Virus record (IMG/VR): IMGVR_UViG_3300028394_000053
Coordinates: 31,863-95,862 of that record
Source: a virus
Direction: 5' to 3' (one strand)
Length of the DNA: 64,000 bases
Made by a program: the position numbers and the translations under genes. Shown here one piece after another: positions 43,517-51,320 of this stretch (positions within the stretch are counted from its first letter, which is position 1; every line of letters starts with the position of its first letter). Under the pieces are notes generated by a model that was not told the origin of the DNA, searched no databases, and worked only from the letters and a program-made list of their open reading frames with translations.

Positions 43517-44179
43517 ATGGACGCACGATTTCGCAAAGACTATCCGGGAGAATTTGTAATAACCAATTCACGTTGGGCTGGTGGAAAACGAGAAGAAACA
43601 AGAGAGTGGATCGCTAATCCAATTGAGAATCATCATATCAGTGGACGTGCTGCCTGCCTAGGACACACAGCAGAAAGACAATATTTTGACTACACACGAT
43701 TACAACATCATCGTGGCGGACTATTGGGATCAAAAAAATTACAAACTTATGGTGTAGGAGACGTGGCCTTGGAGATGCGATTGGATTTTGCTGTAGAAAC
43801 ACGTCGTGATAACTTGGCACAATTGGTTGAATCGGGATACGCAAAAGATAATATTGTGTACACTGATGCCAGGAATTGTATCGCCAATCCAGGAGAGTTT
43901 TATCTTATCCCACACAGACCAAAATTTCTTGACTTGGTCATGCTGATGTATCTTGCGGCCTTTGATGGACATCAAGAAATATTCATGCTAGGCTATCATC
44001 GAGATACCGAGGCCGGGCACCCGGGTTGGATTAATCAAGTTTGTGATGTGATGCGGTCATACCCTGGAACACAGTTTACGTTTGCTGGTGTGCCAAGTAA
44101 TGTGCCGGACGTCTGGTTAGACTTGCCTAATGCCAGAGCAATCAACTACCCAGACTTTATAGGCTACTGCGATATTTGA
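43517..44179 (+). CDS. Unknown protein of the modification group
   Basis: 220 residues, unrecognised family. It starts MDARFRKDYPGEFVITNSRW. The middle has DNIVYTDARNCIANPGEFYLIP and LMYLAAFDGHQEIFMLGYHR, alternating strands and helices that suggest a Rossmann-like fold, distantly reminiscent of DUF115/sialyltransferase-type domains. It follows the TPR-methyltransferase-oxygenase gene by 19 bases and overlaps the opposite Nudix gene by 16 bases at its end. Role in glycan or virion modification is only suggested by position. Confidence 0.5.
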   Translation: MDARFRKDYPGEFVITNSRWAGGKREETREWIANPIENHHISGRAACLGHTAERQYFDYTRLQHHRGGLLGSKKLQTYGVGDVALEMRLDFAVETRRDNLAQLVESGYAKDNIVYTDARNCIANPGEFYLIPHRPKFLDLVMLMYLAAFDGHQEIFMLGYHRDTEAGHPGWINQVCDVMRSYPGTQFTFAGVPSNVPDVWLDLPNARAINYPDFIGYCDI

Positions 44180-44604
44180 ATCTGGGCTTCCATGGTATGG
44201 ATCTTGTCTTGCACTGCATCAAAATTCACAGTTGACCATAAGCCTGGATGCAACGGCTTAGGCCAACTGCCACTGGCAATCCATGCCCAGCCTTGATGTT
44301 CTTCATTTAAGACTGGAACAAATTCTCTATCCACGCTACAAAAAAATGTATGATAAGCAAAGCCTTGATCGGCTGTGGTAAACTTTTCCAATGGAACCAG
44401 TTTCAAATAATCAGGCATTGTGCCTAGTTCTTCGGTACATTCTCTTGTGATGGCCTGCATCAGGGTTTCGCCTGGCTCTACTCTACCACCGGGCAATCCC
44501 CAGGTATCGGGGTGCTTGGTATCATTCCGCATGAGATACAGGTAAGTGTTGGTAGCCACACTGTAAAACCAAATGCCCACGGCATTTACAATACCAGTGT
44601 CCAT
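44164..44604 (-). CDS. Nudix hydrolase
   Basis: 146 residues with a perfect Nudix box GX5EX7REX2EEXG at residues 40-61 (GRVEPGE, then RECTEELG). WGLPGG precedes it and VPLEKFTT follows. Nudix enzymes hydrolyse nucleoside diphosphates linked to another group; NUDIX proteins of T4-like phages act on such compounds (T4 NudE on ADP-ribose and Ap3A). Substrate here cannot be inferred; nucleotide-sugar control is possible next to transferases. Its start overlaps gp15 by 19 bases, and it is the last gene of that operon. Confidence 0.88.
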   Translation of the reverse strand: MDTGIVNAVGIWFYSVATNTYLYLMRNDTKHPDTWGLPGGRVEPGETLMQAITRECTEELGTMPDYLKLVPLEKFTTADQGFAYHTFFCSVDREFVPVLNEEHQGWAWIASGSWPKPLHPGLWSTVNFDAVQDKIHTMEAQIQISQ

Positions 44605-46010
44605 AGGCCTCCCTTGTATAGGCCTTGATAACTCTTGACCCAGGCTTCGCCAGTCCAGCGATATTGTAATTCTGTAGTTATGTTTGTGACATACTGATCG
44701 TTTGCAGGACTGCTAGTACTGTCAAACGTCACAATCCAGCGATAACCATCCCATTCTATAATGTCGTTGGCATTGGCAACCATGGGTTGTCCTTGATCCC
44801 CGGTCCAGGATTCAGCAGTTGTGCCATCCCATGAACCTGTTCCTTCGGTTAGGAGATATCGTGTAGGTCCCAGTCGGGTAAGTGTTGATACTAATATTGG
44901 TTCGGGCAGGCCAGCTCCGGGTCCACTGGCCAATGGATTGATTACTGCCTCAACTGGTGACAAGGTGTTGGCTGGAACAGTGTCAATGTTTACGTTCCAC
45001 AATAAAAATCTATCATCGCTTGGATCATAAGTCACAGTTCCAATCACATCTGTGCCATCTGGTTGTTCTAGACTTATGTAACTGATCCCAGGCCGTAATG
45101 TACCATATAAACCAACTACGGAATGCCACATGAGATTGCTGGCCGGACTGTCTGGCGGTGTTAAACTGGCATTAGATTCATCAATTACTTCAGGCTCACG
45201 CAGGACCTGTAGAGTATTGTTGATCAACAGTACCTGATAGTTAAATGGTGTAAACGCTTGTCGTGTGCCAAGCAATAGATCGTTGTCGGTGATAGCTAGG
45301 CTAGCATCACCGTTAGCATCATAGATGCTGGCTACAATACGTTCAACAACACCCAATTTCTTGACCTTGGCTGGACTAGATATCCACATGGGTAATCTAA
45401 AAGTCAGGGTAGCTATGTCAATGGCTGATTCGGTATTGCCTGCCCCAATGCTACGACTTGACCAATTGACGTCTTCTAAGTAAATCGTAGTTAAACTTGT
45501 CCAATCTATGTAGTTGTCAGTACTTTGTAATTCTAAACTGGGATTAAACAATACTAAAATTTGTTCTAGCAACTGCATTTTTTGATTGGTATTACTTGTC
45601 CACATGTCCAACTTTAAGGTCAGTTCAAACGGCACTGGCATTAGACGATCTATACTAAACGCATTGCCTTGAGTAGTTTCGTATGTGTCAGTCATGCTAT
45701 CATATGTTCTTTGCCGTACCGCTATAGTACTGACAAAGTTGGGTTCCTGGATCATGCTACGATTATATTTGAGATCAGTGATGTAAAAAGTCATTAATGG
45801 AGTACTGGGCAATTCGTTGGCACTGTTTTGTTGTATGATAGTTTGTGCTTGTCGACTGCTGTCACCATAACGAACTGGAACACGCACTAGGGTATCGTTT
45901 TTGCCTTCTTCGTTACGACCATACTCGACCTGGAAGTTACTAAAGATCCTGGCGAACTGCAACAAGAAACGACGTATTTGTTCGTCATAAAAAAATTGTG
46001 TAACTGCCAT
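44586..46010 (-). CDS. gp15: Tail completion/sheath stabiliser gp15-like
   Basis: 474 residues. The N-terminus FFYDEQIRRFLLQFARIFSN, then VRVPVRYGDSSRQ, then LPSTPLMTFYITDLKYNRSM, and FELTLKLDMWTSNTNQKMQL, LEQILVLFNPS, TFRLPMWI match T4 gp15 (272 residues), the hexamer that terminates the tail and joins it to the neck. The C-terminal ~220 residues are an extension not present in T4, including TPPDSPASNLMWHSVVGLYG and WIVTFDSTSSPANDQYVTN, probably outward-facing beta domains. It starts two bases after gp14. Confidence 0.82.
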   Translation of the reverse strand: MAVTQFFYDEQIRRFLLQFARIFSNFQVEYGRNEEGKNDTLVRVPVRYGDSSRQAQTIIQQNSANELPSTPLMTFYITDLKYNRSMIQEPNFVSTIAVRQRTYDSMTDTYETTQGNAFSIDRLMPVPFELTLKLDMWTSNTNQKMQLLEQILVLFNPSLELQSTDNYIDWTSLTTIYLEDVNWSSRSIGAGNTESAIDIATLTFRLPMWISSPAKVKKLGVVERIVASIYDANGDASLAITDNDLLLGTRQAFTPFNYQVLLINNTLQVLREPEVIDESNASLTPPDSPASNLMWHSVVGLYGTLRPGISYISLEQPDGTDVIGTVTYDPSDDRFLLWNVNIDTVPANTLSPVEAVINPLASGPGAGLPEPILVSTLTRLGPTRYLLTEGTGSWDGTTAESWTGDQGQPMVANANDIIEWDGYRWIVTFDSTSSPANDQYVTNITTELQYRWTGEAWVKSYQGLYKGGLWTLVL

Positions 46011-46012
46011 GG

Positions 46013-47386
46013 TTATCCTGGTGGTCTTGGGTTGGGTGGGGTAATGTTGCCGCCTTGATCACCGTTATCAGCTAGAGGTTTGAGTATCTGGCTGAGACTT
46101 TGACGACTTGGAATATTACCCATGTCTGTGGTGCTCACTGTATATGTATTGTTCACGAAGCTGTTGCGTAAAGTTTCTGCGGCCGGTGCTAGATCAAGAT
46201 CAGTTCTTACTGCGGATTCTATGGCCACCCATCGACTACCATTGTAGCGGAATAGACGATTGGGCGAGTAGTCCAATCTCAACGCATAAGCACCAACTGT
46301 GGGATTAGGTGGAAAGCTCACACCCGGAACAACTGGCAATCCATTTGGTGGCAACAAGTACCCAGTCTCTGGATCGTATCCACCTGAGAGATAGCCCATG
46401 GTATAACCAAAACTGCTAGGACTAGTACCTTCGCCTTCGAGTGTGCTACTAGAAGATACAGATCCATCACTGGCCACAATGCCAACGCTGGCTGGATCAC
46501 CGTAGGGAGTAGTTGGTAATATGTAAAATTTTGTGGTATCGTATCCACTAAACGGAACATCCACCTGTGCCTGTGCCAACAAGGCATCGTTGATCTCCAG
46601 GTCTCGGGGTCTAGTACTCATACGATCGCCCACTGTGGCAGGATCGGTGATGGGAGTCCAGTAGGCAGTATCAGTCACAGGAGTGCCCGGAGGAACATTG
46701 CCCTTGGAAAGATAGTAGCTGTCGCCATCTAGCACAGTGAATCCCGCTGGATAAAAATTTCCTGGATCCCAGATATTGTCCGGCATAAAAGGTTTGTTGA
46801 CAATCTGTTGGAACTCTTGGGCATTGACCATTGGAGTGGCCTTCACACGCCATATGTGCGGCAACCAGGTCTGGCTGAATCCTTCAGTGGCATAAGACCC
46901 ATCCTGTATCACATAGTATTTGGGCAAAGGCAACGGTATGGTTGGATCTAGAGGATAGTAATCTTTAAGGTTGGGCAACTCTAGCACATCACCTGACATT
47001 AATTTACGACCAAACGCATCAATCATGTAGTTGTAATGGAACGTGATAAACAAGGTATCATTGTTCAAGAACAAGCCAAATTGTGTAAGATCAAAATCAA
47101 TATCTTGCTGTTGATAAACACCGCGCATGATATACACATCAGGATCATAGGCTCTATCTCTGTTTTCCAACAACAGCAAATCTTCAATAAACAACGGATT
47201 CACACTGTCGTACACTGGTAGCGTGGCATCGTTGTTTCCAGGATTCTCACTTTCATCCAAGATTGGGCCCAGATATTTGTGGACATAAACATCTACTCCA
47301 CCTACTGTGTACATCTCTTTGATAGTGCGATCAAAGAATTGATAGTCGTTGGTTCGATTGGGGCGATAAAGGCTCAGGCGTGGCAT
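46013..47386 (-). CDS. gp14: Neck protein gp14-like
   Basis: 457 residues from 47386; a longer frame starts at 47416, but a late promoter lies between the two ATGs. It begins MPRLSLYRPNRTNDYQFFDR, then MYTVGGVDVYVHKYLGP, FIEDLLLLENRDRAYDPDVYIM and DFDLTQFGLFLNNDTLFITFHY, with KLMSGDVLELP. These match gp14 of T4-type phages, part of the neck. T4 gp14 is 256 residues. The extra C-terminal half contains a carbohydrate-binding-module-like piece near 205-245 (FYPAGFTVLDGDSYYLS, AYWTPI) and a disordered end (ITPPNPRPPG). Confidence 0.8.
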   Translation of the reverse strand: MPRLSLYRPNRTNDYQFFDRTIKEMYTVGGVDVYVHKYLGPILDESENPGNNDATLPVYDSVNPLFIEDLLLLENRDRAYDPDVYIMRGVYQQQDIDFDLTQFGLFLNNDTLFITFHYNYMIDAFGRKLMSGDVLELPNLKDYYPLDPTIPLPLPKYYVIQDGSYATEGFSQTWLPHIWRVKATPMVNAQEFQQIVNKPFMPDNIWDPGNFYPAGFTVLDGDSYYLSKGNVPPGTPVTDTAYWTPITDPATVGDRMSTRPRDLEINDALLAQAQVDVPFSGYDTTKFYILPTTPYGDPASVGIVASDGSVSSSSTLEGEGTSPSSFGYTMGYLSGGYDPETGYLLPPNGLPVVPGVSFPPNPTVGAYALRLDYSPNRLFRYNGSRWVAIESAVRTDLDLAPAAETLRNSFVNNTYTVSTTDMGNIPSRQSLSQILKPLADNGDQGGNITPPNPRPPG

Positions 47387-47393
47387 AGTCAAG

Positions 47394-47401
47394 TATTTAC
47401 C
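47394..47401 (-). promoter_or_regulatory. Late promoter of the gp14-gp15-Nudix operon
   Basis: GGTAAATA on the minus strand; seven bases separate the core from the gp14 ATG at 47386, so the leader would be about two bases. Confidence 0.6.
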
Positions 47402-47408
47402 GCAAAGT

Positions 47409-47437
47409 TTGACCAAAAACTCAAAACAGGATAAAAT
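47409..47437 (+). promoter_or_regulatory. Sigma70-like promoter, leaderless gene
   Basis: TTGACC at 47409-47414, 17-base spacer, TAAAAT at 47432-47437. Five bases separate the -10 from the ATG at 47443, so the mRNA should begin at or inside the start codon. Confidence 0.6.
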
Positions 47438-47442
47438 ACTAT

Positions 47443-47697
47443 ATGGAACAGATACAAGAACGTTTGAAACAAGCAGAACGACAGATTGCCGGTGTACGAA
47501 GTCGAGTGGCCAGAAGAGATTTAGTTAAAATGCTCAAACCCATAACCACAGTGCTGAATCGACTGAGCCAGGAGAGTGTAGAATGTCGTAGGCTACATAG
47601 GGCCACTGCCCGCTACCAAACCCTGGAACAAGAAGCCGAAGACTTGGTAAAAAACCTGGAAAAATACTTGGTATTTGCCTGTTTGCTCGGCGGTTGA
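47443..47697 (+). CDS. Small coiled-coil protein, unknown function
   Basis: 84 residues, MEQIQERLKQAERQIAGVRS at the N-terminus and EQEAEDLVKNLEKYLVFACL at the end. Two amphipathic helices with many Arg, Glu and Gln suggest a coiled-coil hairpin. No family recognised. Its own sigma70-like promoter places it among early genes. The promoter of the next gene begins over its stop codon. Confidence 0.6.
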   Translation: MEQIQERLKQAERQIAGVRSRVARRDLVKMLKPITTVLNRLSQESVECRRLHRATARYQTLEQEAEDLVKNLEKYLVFACLLGG

Positions 47698-47722
47698 CTA
47701 CAAAAGAACCCAGTGTTATAAT
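47694..47722 (+). promoter_or_regulatory. Strong sigma70-like promoter
   Basis: TTGACT at 47694-47699, 17-base spacer, perfect TATAAT at 47717-47722. A 20-odd base leader with AAGGAC precedes the ATG at 47750. Best host-type promoter in the window. Confidence 0.8.
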
Positions 47723-47749
47723 TAACAATCATGATATCAAGGACATCCA

Positions 47750-48901
47750 ATGGTAAAGACTAAAAAACCCACCGCAGAAATCAAACTACTAAATCCCAAA
47801 AGTGCCGATGTAAAATACACCGGCTCAGAACCTGCCTGGAAGTTAGTGTTGACTGACGGAGATAGGACCAGTGCCATGCTCAAGGCTTTCACTTGGTACA
47901 ACTATCACTACGGTAAAAAAGATGCCAAAGACATGATAGCCCATTGGCTTGAACACAACGACAGACCTAAAGACGCTAAACTCATAAGAGGCATTCCTGA
48001 CAGCCAGATCCGTAGTACCACAGCCTGGGTATGTAGAATGAACTTGATTGGCCTAGCACTAAGTGAACATGAACTCAGCGTAATTGACAGCCAGATCAGT
48101 GACATGATGCGTATCAAACAAGAAGTGGTCAAGGTCGTGACCGAAGAAGAAACTACACAAGCCCGATTAACCATACAAGATCATCTGCGTGAACGCATGA
48201 GTGAGTGTGCTGGTGAACTGGAAGGCATGTTTGATGATTTCCTACAGCAAGGCGCAAAGTTGACAGCTGAATTCAAGCCCATGTCACACATCCGTGGTAG
48301 GAATGTGGCACCACAGATGATTGGCACTATCAGTGCCATCTGGAAAGATCGCCTGGCTGAGTTTGAAGAAACTGTGGAAGGACGTGACGCAGATCTAGTA
48401 GAAGCATACAGTCATCTCACCCGGATACAGTTGCGTAATTGCGTAAAATTCTGCGAACTGGTGATCAATGACTGCGCCAGCTATGTACAGATCAAGAAAG
48501 TAGAACGCAAACCGCGTGCCAAGAAAGCCATAAGCCCTGAAAAGTTATCTAGTAAGTTCAAGTATCTCCGAGACTTTGCAGAACTCAAACTGGTATCTGA
48601 AGCACCAGCCAGTTTAGTCAATGCCAGTGAAGCCTGGTTATATGATACCAAAAAACGCAAGTTGATTCATGTGCTAGCTGACGCTCATGTGGGGTCATTT
48701 ACGATTAAAGGAACCAGCATTGTGGCTTTTGATGCTGTCAACAGCTCACAGAAGACTCTACGCAAACCAGCTGAACAGATCAAATCTATCGTGTCAGTTG
48801 GAAAACCCGCGGCACGAAAAGCGTACAAAGATATAAAAAGCACAGAAATCAAGTTTAATGGCCGTGGTAACGAGAACTTGATCATACTCAAGGCCTGGTA
48901 G
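47750..48901 (+). CDS. Conserved T4-like phage protein of unknown function, 383 aa
   Basis: N-terminus MVKTKKPTAEIKLLNPKSAD, then TSAMLKAFTWYNYHYGKKDA, a helical middle, a Lys-rich linker (VQIKKVERKPRAKKAISPEK) and a C-terminal beta-rich part (ASEAWLYDTKKRKLIHVLAD, FDAVNSSQKTLRKP, IKFNGRGNENLIILKAW). I recall similar uncharacterised proteins in cyanophages and pelagiphages. The strong early-type promoter suggests a non-virion function; basic patches would fit nucleic-acid binding, which is inference only. Confidence 0.65.
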   Translation: MVKTKKPTAEIKLLNPKSADVKYTGSEPAWKLVLTDGDRTSAMLKAFTWYNYHYGKKDAKDMIAHWLEHNDRPKDAKLIRGIPDSQIRSTTAWVCRMNLIGLALSEHELSVIDSQISDMMRIKQEVVKVVTEEETTQARLTIQDHLRERMSECAGELEGMFDDFLQQGAKLTAEFKPMSHIRGRNVAPQMIGTISAIWKDRLAEFEETVEGRDADLVEAYSHLTRIQLRNCVKFCELVINDCASYVQIKKVERKPRAKKAISPEKLSSKFKYLRDFAELKLVSEAPASLVNASEAWLYDTKKRKLIHVLADAHVGSFTIKGTSIVAFDAVNSSQKTLRKPAEQIKSIVSVGKPAARKAYKDIKSTEIKFNGRGNENLIILKAW

Positions 48902-48908
48902 CATTCTT

Positions 48909-48916
48909 GATAAATA
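48909..48916 (+). promoter_or_regulatory. Late promoter of gp13
   Basis: GATAAATA; start near 48922, leader with TATAGGAG before the ATG at 48936. Confidence 0.65.
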
Positions 48917-48935
48917 CTCTTATAGGAGCGATTGT

Positions 48936-49706
48936 ATGGCTATCCAACAAGAATCAAGTCTTGAAACACTAAAACAAAATCTATTCCAGTATGTGCGGTA
49001 TCAACTGGGTGACCAGATCATAGACATTGAGCTGGATGCTGAACACTACGAAGCAGCCTATAGAAACACAGTTGGTACCTATCGCCAGCGAGCACAAAAC
49101 GCCTACGAAGAAAGCTACACATTCATGGAACTAGTAACCAATGTCAACATCTATGAATTGCCACAAGAAGTTTACAGTGTGCGACAGATATTCCGCAGAA
49201 CATTTGGTGACAGCACTGGACCGTTTGCGTCAAACTTTGATCCATTCAGCCAAGCCAGTTTGAATGTATACCTGATGAATTTTAATGTGGCAGGTGGCCT
49301 TGCTACTTTTGACTTTTATAGCCAGTATGTGGAATTGGCCGGACGTATGTTTGGCGCCTACATGAACTACACATTCAATCCTGTGACCAAAAAACTACAG
49401 CTGGTCCGTGATCCTAAAGGTACTGGTGAAGCGGTATTACTTTGGACCTATAACTACAAACCTGAATTCAACATGCTGAGTGATCCGTTAATCAGTCAGT
49501 GGATGCGTAACTACATGACTGGAAACTGCAAACTCATAATTGGTGAAGCAAGAGAAAAGTTTGGAACTATTGCAGGACCACAAGGTGGTGGCACCTTGAA
49601 CGGTACAGCCATGAAGGCTGAAGGTCTGGCCATAATGGAAAAAAGCATCGAAGAACTCAAGAACTACGTTGATGGAAGCCAACCTCTTAGCTGGGTCATA
49701 GGCTAA
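48936..49706 (+). CDS. gp13: Neck protein gp13
   Basis: 256 residues. LKQNLFQYVRYQLGDQIIDI, ELDAEHYEAAYRNTVGTYRQ, VNIYELPQEVYSVRQIFRR, MNYTFNPVTKKLQLVRDP and EAREKFGTIAGPQGGGTLNG are the standard gp13 landmarks. gp13 binds the portal-proximal side and closes the DNA-filled head, then accepts the tail. T4 gp13 is 309 residues. It sits apart from gp14, on the opposite strand, unlike T4 where 13, 14 and 15 are consecutive. Confidence 0.88.
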   Translation: MAIQQESSLETLKQNLFQYVRYQLGDQIIDIELDAEHYEAAYRNTVGTYRQRAQNAYEESYTFMELVTNVNIYELPQEVYSVRQIFRRTFGDSTGPFASNFDPFSQASLNVYLMNFNVAGGLATFDFYSQYVELAGRMFGAYMNYTFNPVTKKLQLVRDPKGTGEAVLLWTYNYKPEFNMLSDPLISQWMRNYMTGNCKLIIGEAREKFGTIAGPQGGGTLNGTAMKAEGLAIMEKSIEELKNYVDGSQPLSWVIG

Positions 49707-49735
49707 CCTTTTTACAACATTGATACCAAAATTTC

Positions 49736-49744
49736 TGTTATACT
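49736..49744 (+). promoter_or_regulatory. Extended -10 promoter, leaderless exonuclease gene
   Basis: TGTTATACT is an extended -10; six bases separate it from the ATG at 49751. No -35 at normal spacing. Confidence 0.45.
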
Positions 49745-49750
49745 AGCAGT

Positions 49751-50275
49751 ATGGCAGATTTAATGATAGACCTAGAAGGATTGGGCACAGGACCGGACAC
49801 TACGATATTGACCATCGCGGCACAGAGTTTTGACCCGTTTGGTTCCGGCTATTGCGAACCAAAATATTATGCCAGGATTAGCCTGGAAAGCCAACCCGAT
49901 CGTAGCATACAACAAAGCACCATAGACTGGTGGGCCACCCAACCAGCCGCGGCCAAGGATGAAGCCTTTGCCGAACAAGATCGCATACCATTGGCTCAAG
50001 CACTAGATGAATTGGGTCGATTGATCTGGCACAGCAAAAGAATCTGGGCACAAGGTCCCACATACGACATGAACATCCTGGAACATGCCTATAAGAGCTA
50101 TGGCAAACCCATACCCTGGCAGTTTTATGCTGTGCGTGACAGCCGTACTGTGTTTAGTTTATGGCCCGGACTGCCTAAACCTGCCACCAGTCACCATGCC
50201 TTAGAAGACTGTCGCAGGCAAATCGCACTATTACAAACAACGTTACAACACTTCAATATAAGGGAAATGGCATGA
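49751..50275 (+). CDS. DnaQ-like 3'-5' exonuclease (ExoVIII/Rv2179c type)
   Basis: 174 residues. DEDDh residues: D7 and E9 in MIDLEGLG, D106 in TYDMNIL, H149 and D153 in HHALEDCRRQ. The region RSIQQSTIDWWATQP and the small size match the 3'-5' exonuclease family PF16473-like proteins of phages and enterobacteria, which act on DNA or RNA ends. A role in host nucleic-acid turnover or mRNA decay is possible. The gp1 gene overlaps its stop by four bases (ATGA), so the two are coupled. Confidence 0.8.
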   Translation: MADLMIDLEGLGTGPDTTILTIAAQSFDPFGSGYCEPKYYARISLESQPDRSIQQSTIDWWATQPAAAKDEAFAEQDRIPLAQALDELGRLIWHSKRIWAQGPTYDMNILEHAYKSYGKPIPWQFYAVRDSRTVFSLWPGLPKPATSHHALEDCRRQIALLQTTLQHFNIREMA

Positions 50276-50922
50276 TTCTTGGCATCTGTGGCTTGATCGG
50301 CGCTGGCAAAGACACTATAGCAGATTATCTGGTAAACATACACGAATTTAAACGTGAAAGTTTTGCCAACACACTGAAAGATGCTGTGGCTCATGTGTTT
50401 GGCTGGGATCGAGAACTACTCGAAGGTCGTACCAAACAGAGCCGTGCCTGGCGAGAACAAAGAGATGAATGGTGGAGTGACCGTTTAGGCATGGACATAA
50501 CACCTAGATGGGTGCTACAGTTTTGGGGGACTGAAGTTGCCAGACGTAGCTTCCACGATGATATCTGGATTGCCAGCCTAGAAAACAAATTGCGCAAAAT
50601 AACCGATGATGTGGTCATAAGCGACTGTAGATTCCCTAACGAAATCGCCAGTATCAAGTCGGCCGGTGGACGTGTGGTTCGTGTAGTCCGTGGACCTGAT
50701 CCTGAATGGTACCCACTAGCACTGTCTGTAAACGAAGGGCAAAAAAATATCACCTGGAGCCGTAGTCGAATTGCCTTGGAAAAATTCAATATCCATGCCA
50801 GCGAAACTGCCTGGATTGGCACCAAATTTGATGCTGTGATTGAGAACAATTCCAGTCTAGATGCGTTATACCAACAGATCACAGGTCTGGTTCAAGATCT
50901 CCCTGGCGCCAAGGCAGAGTAG
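50272..50922 (+). CDS. gp1: Deoxynucleoside monophosphate kinase gp1
   Basis: 216 residues. The P-loop GLIGAGKDT is at residues 7-15, then FKRESFANTLKDAVAHVFGW, GTEVARRSFHDDIWI, VVISDCRFPNEIASIKSAGG, and a C-terminal lid region (ENNSSLDALYQQI). These match T4 gp1 (241 residues), which phosphorylates dTMP, dGMP and hm-dCMP. No hydroxymethylase or glucosyl-HMC gene is visible in this window, so the use of modified bases is not supported here. Its 3' end overlaps the opposite HNH gene by 44 bases. Confidence 0.9.
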   Translation: MILGICGLIGAGKDTIADYLVNIHEFKRESFANTLKDAVAHVFGWDRELLEGRTKQSRAWREQRDEWWSDRLGMDITPRWVLQFWGTEVARRSFHDDIWIASLENKLRKITDDVVISDCRFPNEIASIKSAGGRVVRVVRGPDPEWYPLALSVNEGQKNITWSRSRIALEKFNIHASETAWIGTKFDAVIENNSSLDALYQQITGLVQDLPGAKAE

Positions 50923-51226
50923 ATTTGGCAACTTCAATAACGCAATTCTGACACACAGTTTTTAAGTTACGAACAGCAACATTGTTCATGTCGCCATCCA
51001 CATGATACACCAATAACTGTGCGGCATATTTAGACTTGAACCCACATCTATCACACATGGGTTTTTTCTTGTAGCCTGCAGTTTGCCATCGAGCTATTGG
51101 CGGTTTAATCCGTTGATTTTTCTTGATACAGTGTTCGCACCTACTGCGATAGTGCGCCTGTTCATCACGATAGTAATTTATAGCACAAAATCTCTGTTTA
51201 CACACCAAACATAACGGTCTTTTCAT
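50879..51226 (-). CDS. HNH endonuclease with zinc-binding Cys pairs
   Basis: 115 residues. CLVC and CEHC near the N-terminus form one zinc ribbon. CDRC and CQNC flank the HNH core VYHVDGDMNNVAVRNLKTVC, which has the His-Asp, Asn and Leu-x-Thr-V-C pattern of small phage HNH nucleases. Probably a homing or site-specific nuclease. It is inserted between gp1 and the sheath gene on the opposite strand and overlaps the end of gp1, typical of mobile free-standing nuclease genes. Confidence 0.8.
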   Translation of the reverse strand: MKRPLCLVCKQRFCAINYYRDEQAHYRSRCEHCIKKNQRIKPPIARWQTAGYKKKPMCDRCGFKSKYAAQLLVYHVDGDMNNVAVRNLKTVCQNCVIEVAKSTLPWRQGDLEPDL

Positions 51227-51286
51227 GTTGTATTTACATCAAACCTTTCCAAAGGGCAGGCAACAGACGTTCTTTTTGACATTGGC

Positions 51287-51294
51287 CATAAATA
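51287..51294 (+). promoter_or_regulatory. Late promoter of the sheath gene
   Basis: CATAAATA; start near 51300, then AAAAGGA before the ATG at 51321. Confidence 0.7.
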
Positions 51295-51320
51295 TCTATA
51301 CTAGAAAAAAGGATTTTGAT

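Noticed and set aside
47387-47416. Upstream ATG for gp14
   Set aside because: The extension would contain the late promoter and lacks a ribosome site; MPRLSLYRPN is the more usual gp14 start.
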